64,000 nucleotides of DNA from Prauserella muralis (GTDB taxonomy: Bacteria > Actinomycetota > Actinomycetes > Mycobacteriales > Pseudonocardiaceae): assembly GCF_003202285.1 (NCBI RefSeq), contig NZ_MASW01000002.1:1240001-1304000 (forward strand), written 5' to 3'. This document shows, one piece after another, positions 8,301-17,500 of the stretch (the first letter of the stretch is position 1; each line of letters starts with the position of its first letter). The position numbers were made by a program, and so were the translations under genes. The notes under the pieces were generated by a model. That model was not told the origin of the DNA, made no database searches, and saw nothing but the letters and a program-made list of their open reading frames with translations.

Positions 8301-11300
8301 CGACAACCGGCAGGACGCCTCGCTGCAGGCGGGTCATTTCAACGACTTCGTGCAGATCACTCAGCTGCGCGCCGCGTTGTACCAGGCCACGGTCGAGGCG
8401 GGTGAAGAAGGGATCCGGCACGAGGAGCTCGCCTCCCGCGTCGCTGACGCGCTGGATGTGGGCGTGGCCGACTACGCGGGAACCGCCGACCTGCCACCTT
8501 CGCTGGCGCGTAACGCGGCCAAGACACTCCGGGACGTCATCGCGTTCCGGCTCTATCTGGATCTGCAGCGTGGCTGGCGGGTCACCATGCCAAACCTCGA
8601 GCAGACCGGCCTGCTGGAGATCCACTACGAAGACCTGGAGTGGCTGGCCGCCAACGGCGAACGCTGGGCGAAGGCACAGCCGGAACTCCGTGCTGCCGAG
8701 CCGGGTCGCCGCATCGAGATCATGCGCGTGTTGCTGGACGAAATGCGCCGGGCGCTCGCCATCGACGTGCAGTACTTCCGGGACGACTTCGACACGCTCC
8801 AGCGCGCGAGCGAGGAGCGGCTCGTCGAACCGTGGGTGCTGTCGGGCAGTGACAAGCCACAGGTCGGTACTGCTTATCCACGCGGTTCCAAGCCGGGTGT
8901 GGACCGCTCCGGGCTGTTCCTCTCGGGACGCGGCAAGTTCGGCAAATACCTGCGCAGGGCACACTTCCCCGAACTCTCGACCGACGACGCCCAGCACGTC
9001 ATCGCTGACCTGCTGGAGGTGCTCGCCGACGCTCAGCTGCTGCACAAGGTGGAGACGGCTCCGCAGCGCGCGGGACGTTTCCGGCGCTCCACGGGTCCGG
9101 TCATGACCGGTTACCGCATCGCTGCCAGGGCTCTGATCTGGCGCGCCGGGACCGGGGAGCGTGGCACCCACGATCCGCTCACCCGCACCTACGCCAGTGG
9201 GGACGGGCCGCGCGTCAACGCGTTCTTCCGTGACCTGTACCGCAGCACCGCGGGCGCCCTCGGCGGGTTCGGCGCCAAGGAGCACACCGCTCAGGTCGAC
9301 CCCGCGGAGCGGGAACGGCGCGAGGACGCCTTCCGCGACGGTGACCTCAAGCTGCTCTACTGCTCACCGACGATGGAACTCGGGGTCGACATCTCCGAGC
9401 TCAACGCGGTGATGATGCGCAACGTGCCACCGACGCCCGCCAACTACGCCCAGCGCAGTGGCCGGGCAGGCCGGTCGGGGCAGCCCGCCCTCGTCACCAC
9501 CTACTGCGCCACGGGGAACAGCCACGACCAGTACTACTTCCGCCGTTCCGACCGCATGGTCGCCGGGGCGGTAGCACCCCCACGGCTCGACCTCGCCAAC
9601 GAGGATCTGGTGCGCTCACACGTCCAGGCCATCTGGCTGGCCGAGTCGGGTCTCAAGCTGGGCAGGTCCATTCCCGAGATCGTCGACATCAGCTACGCCG
9701 AGGACAGCCGCAGGCCGGATCCGAAACTGCCCCTACACGACCACGTGGCCGCCGCACTGCGGGACAGCGCCGCGTGGCGGCGGGCCACCGCGGCCGCTCG
9801 CCAGGTGCTCGGCGGCCTGCTGGCCGAGTTCGCCGACAGCGCGTGGTGGCACGACCAATGGATCGACGACACCGTCCGGGCGGCCGGGGAACAGTTCGAC
9901 CGAGCCCTGGATCGCTGGCGGGACCTGTTCCGGGCCGCGCTGGTGGACCAGGCTGAGCAGAACCGGAGGGTGCTCGACCACACGCTGGCCGAGCGCGATC
10001 GCAATGCGGCGGTCCGGCGCCGGAAGGAGGCGGAGACCCAGCTGAACCTGCTGAAGAACGAGAGCGTCGACAACAAGTCCGTGCTCTCGGACTTCTACCC
10101 CTATCGCTACCTCGCCAGCGAGGGTTTCCTGCCGGGATACTCGTTCCCCCGGCTGCCGCTGGCCGCCTACATTCCCACCACCGGGCGCCGGTTCGGTGAC
10201 GGTGACTACCTGCAGCGACCACGGTTCCTCGCGATCCGCGAGTTCGGCCCGGGGGCGCTGATCTACCACGAGGGGTCGCGCTATCAGGTCACCCGGATCC
10301 AGCTGCCGCCGGACGCCACCGGCGACGTGGTGACCACCAGCGCGAAACGCTGCGCCGTCTGCGGTTACCACCACGACGCGAGAGAGAACGTCGACCGCTG
10401 CCAGATGTGCGACGAACCGCTGCGCGAGGTCGCCACCGGTCTGCTCCAGCTGCACACCGTCTACACCCAGCGCCGCGAGCGGATCTCCTCCGACGAGGAG
10501 GAGCGCAGGCGGGCGGGGTTCCGGCTGGTGACCTCCTACCGGTTCCACGACCACGGGGCACGACCCGGCCGCCGGGATGCCACGGTCTCCGACGAACACG
10601 GCGTCCTCGCCACCGTGTCCTATGGCGACTCCGCCACGGTGCGCATCACCAACGTCGGCAGGCTCCGTGCCGCCGAGGACGAGCCGCCAGGGTTCTGGCT
10701 CGACCCCGTCGACGGTCGATGGATGAACGAGCGAGACGCCGCCGAGGCGTCGGGCGACTCCAGTGAGATGCCCGTCGTCGACGCCGACGGCAACGAGAAG
10801 CGCCGGAAGAAGCGGGTGATCCCCTACGTCGAGGACCGCCGCAACATCCTCGTCGTCAGGCTCGCCAGCGCGCTGCCGGAGGCGACGGCGCTGTCGCTGA
10901 TGTACGCGCTGGAACGCGGCATCGAGGCGGCCTTCGAGTTGGAGGACGCCGAGCTGACCAGCGAGCTCCTGCCGCCGGACGAGGGCGATCGGGACCGCAT
11001 GCTGTTCACCGAGGCCGCGGAGGGCGGCGCCGGGGTGCTGCGGCTGCTGCAGGCGGACCCCGACGCGCTCCAGCGCGCGGCGAAGGTCGCGCTGGACATC
11101 TGCCACTTCGACCCGGACGGCGCCGACCGGGGCGGCCCCCATCCCGACCGGCCGTGTGCGCGCGGCTGCTACGACTGCCTGCTGACCTACGGCAACCAGC
11201 CCGACCACGGCGCGATTGACCGTCACTCGATCAAGGACCTGTTGGTCCGCCTCTCCGGCGCCAGGGCGCTCACCACCGGCCGGGGTGAGTCGCGCTCCGA

Positions 11301-11640
11301 GCAGCTGGAGCGGCTGGCCGCGCAGTCGGACACGGGGCTGGAGGGCAAGCTGATCACGTGGCTGAAGAAGCACGGGCTGCGGCTTCCGGACGAGGCGCAG
11401 ACGTTCGTCGCCGAGGCGCTCGCGCGTCCCGACTACGTCTACCGCTTGCACGGTGTCAACGTCGCGGTGTTCGTCGACGGTCCGGTGCACGAGCACAGCG
11501 TCGTCGCCGAACGCGACCTCGAAGCGGAGGACCGGCTGCTCGACAAGGGCTGGGACGTGGTGCGCTTCCCGTACGACGGTGACTGGTCCGGCATCGCCAA
11601 GCGCTTCGAGCGCTACTTCGGCCCCGGCGTGGGCGTCTGA
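5398..11640 (+). CDS. Ser/Thr kinase - MrfA/YprA-type helicase - MZB - DUF559-like nuclease fusion
   Basis: A 2080-residue soluble fusion. The kinase (about 10-285) looks active: glycine loop G19-K-G-N-M-G24, Lys46 in VAVK, H146-R-D-L-K-P, D166-F-G. The SF2 helicase starts near residue 390: Walker A TGTGSGKS (Lys454), FDELH (573-576), SAT (608-610), QRSGRAGR (1352-1359). A long insertion between the RecA lobes carries C796/C799 and C908/C911, a likely zinc site. Another knuckle is C1652/C1655/C1668/C1671. The MZB/DUF1998 cysteines are C1902, C1920, C1924 and C1927. The last 100 residues (D2027-G-P-V-H2031, then RD...LLDKGWDVVRFPYD) resemble DUF559/Vsr-like nucleases. MrfA-type helicases with MZB are cores of DISARM, Dpd and Druantia. 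The GTG start has AGGAGG at 5386-5391. It is the first gene of the operon. Confidence 0.88.
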   Translation: MSARPEVVAGRFRLLGPIGKGNMGEVHRAEDTHVADGARDRIVAVKLILRTRSGAIVDASADTKTAQRFERELHIMRKLHHPNLPRLVDGGVDSDGLPYLAMEFLDGRSLRDLVSERAQSPVSWVAALGAQIADGLAATHAAGVIHRDLKPSNVMVVRGGVVKVLDFGMGRIADDTTRLTSSGVTVGTARYMAPEQFQASAVGPAADLYALGCVLFELLTGVPPFHSESAHELGHKHLTEAPPPVRPLRPDVPLDIARLIDKLLAKDPADRPVDAIAVRDVLLAQVPASANEGVTGWDAFDPVVGLAELRAMRAPSPVAAAAASETRAAPTGMDVFGIHRQLIKDYRAFTEGGTVIRDQRIAAFVEEDLNAKSQWPDPWLSLNPFFASGGTVLELVQAGVLHPECQHIFQTGKTDGGTVCDGRPVTLHRHQREAIDVARSGESYVLTTGTGSGKSLSYLVPIVDRVLRAREQEGSEAAQRVRAIIVYPMNALANSQLKELDKFLLDGYGTGREPVTYARYTGQENEERRREIQQNPPDILLTNYVMLELMLTRPDDRRSLIRMATGLEFLVFDELHTYRGRQGADVALLIRRVREACQAEALQCVGTSATMSSEGTEGDRRAVVAKVASTLFGATVRPEHVIGETLVRATGSAPGTVPAERLRAQDAPRAYADLVADPLAQWIETRFGLATEEGSGRLVRQRPVKIEEAADELSRNSGVSADVCAEAIRRTLEAGSQARHPVTDRPLFAFRLHQFLSKGDTVYVTLEDKESRHLTRDYQRVHPGSGGKILLPLAFCRECGQEYLTVWRKTGPDGTRYEPRRDTSATGGRAGDGYLYIDPDRPWPRTTEEAIVDRRLPESWLQVDDHGHETVRDSYQKRLPRAVTVDAYGNEGQGELDAAFIPAPFLFCLHCAVSYEQVRGKDFAKLATLDQEGRSSATSLVSASIVRSLKQAPVGALDKKARKLLTFVDNRQDASLQAGHFNDFVQITQLRAALYQATVEAGEEGIRHEELASRVADALDVGVADYAGTADLPPSLARNAAKTLRDVIAFRLYLDLQRGWRVTMPNLEQTGLLEIHYEDLEWLAANGERWAKAQPELRAAEPGRRIEIMRVLLDEMRRALAIDVQYFRDDFDTLQRASEERLVEPWVLSGSDKPQVGTAYPRGSKPGVDRSGLFLSGRGKFGKYLRRAHFPELSTDDAQHVIADLLEVLADAQLLHKVETAPQRAGRFRRSTGPVMTGYRIAARALIWRAGTGERGTHDPLTRTYASGDGPRVNAFFRDLYRSTAGALGGFGAKEHTAQVDPAERERREDAFRDGDLKLLYCSPTMELGVDISELNAVMMRNVPPTPANYAQRSGRAGRSGQPALVTTYCATGNSHDQYYFRRSDRMVAGAVAPPRLDLANEDLVRSHVQAIWLAESGLKLGRSIPEIVDISYAEDSRRPDPKLPLHDHVAAALRDSAAWRRATAAARQVLGGLLAEFADSAWWHDQWIDDTVRAAGEQFDRALDRWRDLFRAALVDQAEQNRRVLDHTLAERDRNAAVRRRKEAETQLNLLKNESVDNKSVLSDFYPYRYLASEGFLPGYSFPRLPLAAYIPTTGRRFGDGDYLQRPRFLAIREFGPGALIYHEGSRYQVTRIQLPPDATGDVVTTSAKRCAVCGYHHDARENVDRCQMCDEPLREVATGLLQLHTVYTQRRERISSDEEERRRAGFRLVTSYRFHDHGARPGRRDATVSDEHGVLATVSYGDSATVRITNVGRLRAAEDEPPGFWLDPVDGRWMNERDAAEASGDSSEMPVVDADGNEKRRKKRVIPYVEDRRNILVVRLASALPEATALSLMYALERGIEAAFELEDAELTSELLPPDEGDRDRMLFTEAAEGGAGVLRLLQADPDALQRAAKVALDICHFDPDGADRGGPHPDRPCARGCYDCLLTYGNQPDHGAIDRHSIKDLLVRLSGARALTTGRGESRSEQLERLAAQSDTGLEGKLITWLKKHGLRLPDEAQTFVAEALARPDYVYRLHGVNVAVFVDGPVHEHSVVAERDLEAEDRLLDKGWDVVRFPYDGDWSGIAKRFERYFGPGVGV

Positions 11641-11665
11641 CGAGGAAAGAGAAGACGGAAAGCAC

Positions 11666-14563
11666 ATGACGACCACCTTCACGGCAGGTTCCCTGGTGTC
11701 CGCGCGCGGTCGCGAATGGGTCGTGCTGCCCGAAAGCGCCGACGACATGCTGGTCCTGCGCCCGCTCGGCGGCGCCGACGACGATGTCGCGGCCGTGTTC
11801 CCGGCGTTCGAGCAAGTCCGGCAGGCCGAGTTCGAGCGTCCTTCGCCGGACGACCTCGGCGATGCGCTCGCCGCCGGCCTGCTGCGCTCCGCGCTGCGGA
11901 TCGGCTTCCGCTCCGGCGCCGGACCGTTCCGGTCACTGGCCGGTATCGCCGTGGAGCCCCGCGCCTACCAGCTGGTGCCGCTGCTGATGGCGCTGCGGCA
12001 GCGGGTGGTCCGCATGCTGATCTCCGACGACGTCGGCATCGGCAAGACCATCGAGGCGGGGCTGATCGCGAAGGAACTGCTGGCGCAGGGCAGCGCGCGT
12101 GGACTGGCGGTGCTGTGCTCGCCCGCGCTTGCCGAGCAGTGGCAGGAGGAGCTGCGGACCAAGTTCGGCATCGACGCCGAGCTGGTACTGGCCTCCACGG
12201 TGTCCAAACTGGAACGTGGGCTGGACCTGGGGCAGTCGCTCTTTGACCGGCATCCGCACGTGGTGGTCTCCACGGACTTCATCAAGTCGACTCGGCATCG
12301 CGACGACTTCGTGAAGCACTGCCCGGACCTGGTGATCGTCGACGAGGCCCACACCTGCGTCGCGGCCGACGAGCGCGCGTCCACGCAGAGCCAGCTGCGG
12401 CACGAGCTCCTCGAACGCGTCGCGGCGGATGACGACCGGCACCTCCTGCTGGTGACGGCGACCCCGCACAGTGGCAAGGAGAGTGCCTTCCGCGCCCTGC
12501 TCGGCCTGGTCCGGCCGGAGCTGGCCACCGTCGACCTGGACAGCGAGGCGGGCAGGCGCCTGCTCGCCGCACATTTCGTGCATCGCAAGCGTGCGGACGT
12601 GCGGCAGTTCCTCACCAGGAACGACGGGCTGGCCGACGACAGCCTACGCGAGGACACCAGCTTTCCGTCGGACCGGTACTTCAAGGACGAGACCTACAAG
12701 CTGTCCCCGGCATACCGCGCGCTGCTCGACGACGCCATCGCCTACGCGGGCGAGCGGGTCACCGCCGCGGGCAACCGGGGCAAACGGGAGGCGCGCATCG
12801 CATGGTGGTCGGCGATCGCGCTGCTGCGCTCGCTGGTCTCCTCGCCGAGGGCAGCCGCCCAGACGTTGCGCACCCGGTCGGCGGCCGCGCTGGCCGCCAC
12901 GGCGGAGGAAGCAGACCGGCTCGGCGCGCCGCTGACCAGGGACTCGACGGACAACGACGCGCTGGAGGGCCTCGACGTGGCACCCGGCGCGGAGACCGAC
13001 GACGCGGGCGCGCGCCTGGCCGAGCTGGCCGACCGGGCGGCCTCTCTGGAAGGCACCGACCAGGACCGCAAGCTCGCGGCTCTGGTCAAGCACGTCAAGG
13101 CGCTGCTCGCCGACGGCTATCACCCGATCGTCTTCTGCCGCTACATCCCGACCGCCGAGTACGTCGCGGAGCACCTCGACGGCAAGCTCGGCAGGCGCAC
13201 CGTGGTCCGTGCCGTGACCGGCACGCTCTCACCGCAGCAGCGCCTGCAGCGCATCGAGGACCTGGCCACGGAGGCGGGGGAGGACGCGGCGGCGCGTCGC
13301 GTGCTGGTGGCCACCGACTGTCTGTCCGAGGGCGTGAACCTGCAGCACTACTTCGATGCCGTCGTGCACTACGACCTCGCCTGGAACCCGACCCGGCACG
13401 ACCAGCGGGAGGGCCGCGTCGACCGGTACGGCCAGAAGCGGGACACGGTCAAGGTCATCACCCTGTACGGCAGCGACAACGGGATCGACGGCAAGGTGCT
13501 CGAGGTCCTCATCAAGAAGCACCGCCAGATCCAGAAGGACCTGGGAATCTCCGTGTCGGTCCCGGACGCCGCCTCGGCCGGCGTGACCGACGCGATCGTC
13601 GAATGGCTGCTGATGCGCAACCAGCAGCCGGAGCAGGCCGGCCTGTTCGAGGTCGAGGCGGTCGACAAGAAGGCCGACGCGCTGGAGGCGGACTGGAAGT
13701 CGGCGGCCGAACGGGAGACGACGTCCCGCTCGCGGTTCGCCCAGCGCGCAATTCACCCGGAGGAGGTGGCGCGCGAGGTCGCTGCGGTGCGCGATGTGCT
13801 GGGCCGGGCGGCGGAGGTCCGGGGTTTCGTCCGGCACGCGCTCTCCGCGCTGGAGGCCGTGTTGCGCGACGACGGTGCGGGCGGGTTCACCGCGGACGTG
13901 AGTGGTGCGCCGGTCGGGTTGCGTGACGCTCTTGCTCCGATCCTCGGCGGCGATGTGGTGGACGCGGGACGTCTCGTGCCGTTCCGGGACACCGCCGCGG
14001 TGGCGCGGGGCGAGGCCGCCCTGGTGCGCACCGATCCGGTCGTCGGCGCCATCGCCGGCCATGTGCTCAACGCCGCGCTCGACGAGAAGGCGAGCGGGCC
14101 CCGCCCCGCCCGCCGCTGCGGCGTGATCCGGACCCGGGCGGTGGACACCCGGACCACACTGCTGCTGGTGCGCTACCGGTTCCACCTTACGTTGCCGTCC
14201 CGGTCGGGACAGCGGCAGCTGGTGGCCGAGGACGCTCGGCTGCTCGCCTTCCGGGGTTCGCCCGCGAACGCCGACTGGCTGCCCGCGGCCGACGCCGTGG
14301 CGCTGCTCGATGCGAGTGCTGACGAGAACACCGACCGGGAGTTCGCCGAGCGCACCATGCAGCGGGTGCTGGATGGGCTGGACGCGACCACGGCGCATCT
14401 GGAGTCCTATGGGGATGAACTGGCCGCGGAGCTGCTCGCGTCGCATCGCCGGGTGCGCAGTGCGGCCGGTGAGATCGTGCGTGGCCTGCACGTGGCCGCC
14501 CAGAAGCCTGCCGACGTCCTCGGCGCGTATGTCTACCTGCCGGTGTCGGGAGGAAATGTTTGA
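11666..14563 (+). CDS. SNF2-family helicase/translocase, DrmD-like
   Basis: A 965-residue SWI2/SNF2 ATPase. Walker A is DDVGIGKTIEAG near residue 121, the Walker B box DEAH near 225 (VIVDEAHTC), TATPHSGKE follows, and the second lobe ends with NPTRHDQREGRVDRYGQ near 580. This layout matches DrmD of class 1 DISARM and other phage-defence translocases that move along double-stranded DNA. The ATG at 11666 is chosen because the upstream extension of this frame lies inside the kinase-helicase gene; GGAAAG precedes it. It follows that gene by 25 bp and its stop overlaps the methylase start by 1 bp. The C-terminal 350 residues have no domain I recognise. Confidence 0.88.
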   Translation: MTTTFTAGSLVSARGREWVVLPESADDMLVLRPLGGADDDVAAVFPAFEQVRQAEFERPSPDDLGDALAAGLLRSALRIGFRSGAGPFRSLAGIAVEPRAYQLVPLLMALRQRVVRMLISDDVGIGKTIEAGLIAKELLAQGSARGLAVLCSPALAEQWQEELRTKFGIDAELVLASTVSKLERGLDLGQSLFDRHPHVVVSTDFIKSTRHRDDFVKHCPDLVIVDEAHTCVAADERASTQSQLRHELLERVAADDDRHLLLVTATPHSGKESAFRALLGLVRPELATVDLDSEAGRRLLAAHFVHRKRADVRQFLTRNDGLADDSLREDTSFPSDRYFKDETYKLSPAYRALLDDAIAYAGERVTAAGNRGKREARIAWWSAIALLRSLVSSPRAAAQTLRTRSAAALAATAEEADRLGAPLTRDSTDNDALEGLDVAPGAETDDAGARLAELADRAASLEGTDQDRKLAALVKHVKALLADGYHPIVFCRYIPTAEYVAEHLDGKLGRRTVVRAVTGTLSPQQRLQRIEDLATEAGEDAAARRVLVATDCLSEGVNLQHYFDAVVHYDLAWNPTRHDQREGRVDRYGQKRDTVKVITLYGSDNGIDGKVLEVLIKKHRQIQKDLGISVSVPDAASAGVTDAIVEWLLMRNQQPEQAGLFEVEAVDKKADALEADWKSAAERETTSRSRFAQRAIHPEEVAREVAAVRDVLGRAAEVRGFVRHALSALEAVLRDDGAGGFTADVSGAPVGLRDALAPILGGDVVDAGRLVPFRDTAAVARGEAALVRTDPVVGAIAGHVLNAALDEKASGPRPARRCGVIRTRAVDTRTTLLLVRYRFHLTLPSRSGQRQLVAEDARLLAFRGSPANADWLPAADAVALLDASADENTDREFAERTMQRVLDGLDATTAHLESYGDELAAELLASHRRVRSAAGEIVRGLHVAAQKPADVLGAYVYLPVSGGNV

Positions 14564-17500
14564 TGTCCGCTGTCGCCCGAAACCAGGTCTTCTCTGCCGT
14601 GCACACGGTCGGCGGTCTGCTGCCCGCCGACATGCTGGTGCGCATCTCCGAAGGCAAGGATGTCAGCGGGAGCCTGCCGTCGGACTACCGGGTCGTGGGC
14701 TCCCGCTCGGTGAGTGACGAGGCCGAACGTCACTGGGACTACCTGCGCTCGGTGTGGAGCGACCTGCGCGAGAAGCTGCCTCCGGCCCCGGAGGCGGAGA
14801 CTCCGCAGGACACCACCGGGCTGGCAGGCACCCAGTGGCTTGCACCGCTGTTCGCCGAGCTCGGCTTCGGCGAGCTGACCGCGGTCGGCGCCGCGGGGAT
14901 CCCCGCCGACGACAGCGAAGTCACGGGCAAGACGTTCCCGGTCAGCCACCGCTGGAACCACGTGCCGGTGCACCTGGCGGCGTGGCACCACGCGCTGGAC
15001 CGGCGGCCAGGCGGTGCGGGCACCGTGCCGCCGCAGTCGCTGGTGCAGGAATGCCTCAACCGTACCGAGAAGCAGCTATGGGGTGTGGTCACCAACGGCC
15101 GCCAGCTGCGGCTGCTGCGTGACTCCAGCGCCCTGGCGACCGCTTCCTACGTCGAGTTCGACCTGGAAGCCATCTTCGACGGTGAGCTGTTCAGCGAGTT
15201 CGTGCTGCTGTACCGGCTGCTGCACGTGTCCCGCTTCGCCGTCGCCGATGGCGCGTCCCCGGCGACGTGCTGGCTGGAGCGGTGGCGGCTGGATGCGATC
15301 ACCTCGGGGACGCGGGCGCTCGACCAGCTCAGGGAGAGCGTTCGCGCGGCCATCACCACGCTGGGTACCGGCTTCCTGAAGCACCCGGACAACGCCCGGT
15401 TGCGGGAGAACGTCGACGTCAGCACCCTGCACGCGGCCTTGTTGCGGCTGGTCTACCGGCTGCTGTTCGTCTTCGTGGCCGAGGACCGGGGTGTGCTGCA
15501 CCCCGACGGCGCCGACGAGCTGGCCAAGCAGCGTTACGCGCGGTACTTCTCGACGGCGAAGCTGCGTGCGCATGCGCGCCGCCGCCGGGGCACTGCGCAC
15601 GACGACCTGTACCGCGCGTTGCGGATCGTGCTGGACGCGCTCGGCGACGAGCAGGGTCGGCCGGAGCTCGCCCTGCCGGGGCTCGGCGGAATCTTCGATG
15701 ACACCGAGGCCGACGCCCCGCTGCGCGGCCTGTCGTTGTCCAACGAGCATCTCCTGGGCGCCGTGCGGCACCTGGCGCAGATCCGCGATGTCGGATCCGG
15801 CCGAGTGCGTGCCGTAGACTACCAGCACCTGGATGCCGAGGAACTGGGCTCGATCTACGAGTCGCTGCTGGAGCTCGTCCCACGGCACAACCCCTTTGAC
15901 CGGACGTTCAGTCTGGAGGAGCTGGCGGGCAACGAGCGGAAGACCACGGGCTCGTACTACACGCCGTCCTCGCTGATCGAGTGCCTGCTGGACTCCACAC
16001 TGGACCCGGTGATCGACGACGCGGTGAAACAGGGCGAGCAGGCGGCGTCGGCGGCAAGCGAGTCCGATGCGGCCGAGGCGATCACCCGCGAGTTGCTCTC
16101 GTTGACTGTGTGCGACCCCGCGTGCGGGTCCGGCCATTTTCTCGTGGCGGCGGCGCGCCGCATCGCCAAGCGGGTGGCAGCCGCGCGGGAGCGCAACCCC
16201 GAGCCGACCGTGGACGCGGTGCGCCACGCGCTACACGAGGTGATTGCCCGCTGCATCTACGGCGTCGACCTCAACCCGATGGCCGTGGAACTGACGAAGG
16301 TGTCGCTGTGGCTGGAAGCACTGGAGCCGGGTAAGCCACTGAGCTTCCTCGACGCGCACATCAAGTGTGGCAATGCCCTGGTCGGCGCCACACCGGCGCT
16401 GCTGCGCAAGGGCATCCCGGACGAGGCGTTCATTGCCACAGAAGGGGACGACAAGAAGGTCACCAAGAGGCTTGAGAAGACGAACGCAGAAGAGCGTCAG
16501 GGGCAACTGGGGCTCTTCGACGTCGAGGAAACTGCAGTGAACGTGGTCAACACTACTTTCGCCGAGAACGCTCGTCGTATCACGAGTGCACCGGCGAACA
16601 AGCTCAGGGAGGTGCGCCGACAGGCAGCCGCCTACGCGTCGCTGATGGAATCCACCGAGTACCTCAACGCGTTGCACCTCGCTGATGCATGGTGCGCGGC
16701 GTTCGTGTGGATCAAATCGAACGAATCACCGCAAGCGGTCACGCATGACATCTTTCGTGCACTGGAGAACCCAACGACCGCCGCAGTATCCGATGCGACA
16801 CACGGTGAGATTATTCGACTCCGAGAAGAGTACCAGTTCTTCCACTGGCACCTTGAGTTTCCTGACGTGTTCTCAGTCCCGGATGACGGCAGAGGCGTGT
16901 CCAGTACGACTGGATGGGTAGGAGGCTTCGACTGTGTACTCGGAAACCCTCCGTGGGACAGCGTGTCGCTCAACGAGCAAGAGTTCTTTGCGCAGCGTTC
17001 GCCCAAGATCGCTGCTGTCGGCAAGTCGGATGTTCGTAAGAAACTCATCGCCAAACTGCGTGACGACCCGGAGACGCAGTCGCTATTCGGTGAATACGCC
17101 GTCGCGAAGCGCAAGGTCTACGCCGAGAGTCATTTCCTACGTCGCTCGGGTCGTTTTCCGCTGACTGGTCAGGGGAACCTCAATACGTATGCCGTGTTCT
17201 GTGAGACCGCCAAAATCATAGCCGGGCCTCGCGGTCGATCGGGTGTCATTGTTCCTACCGGAATCGCGACGGATGCCCGGACGCAGTACTTCTTCAAAGA
17301 TCTCGTCGAACGCGGTTCCCTGGCGGCCCTCTACGACTTTGAGAACGCGGCACCGCTCTTCCCTGGTGTCCATCGTTCGTTCAAGTTCTGCCTCTTGTCG
17401 CTCGCTGGCCGCGCCGCACGAGAGCCGGCCGCGCGGTTTGCGTTCTTCGTGCACGACCCGGTGGAGCTGGACGAAGCCGACAAGACATTCTCCCTGACAC

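Noticed and set aside
9733-11748. Long minus-strand frame (over 600 codons) under the helicase C-terminus
   Set aside because: Antisense to the MZB and nuclease-like parts; composition is typical of a shadow frame.
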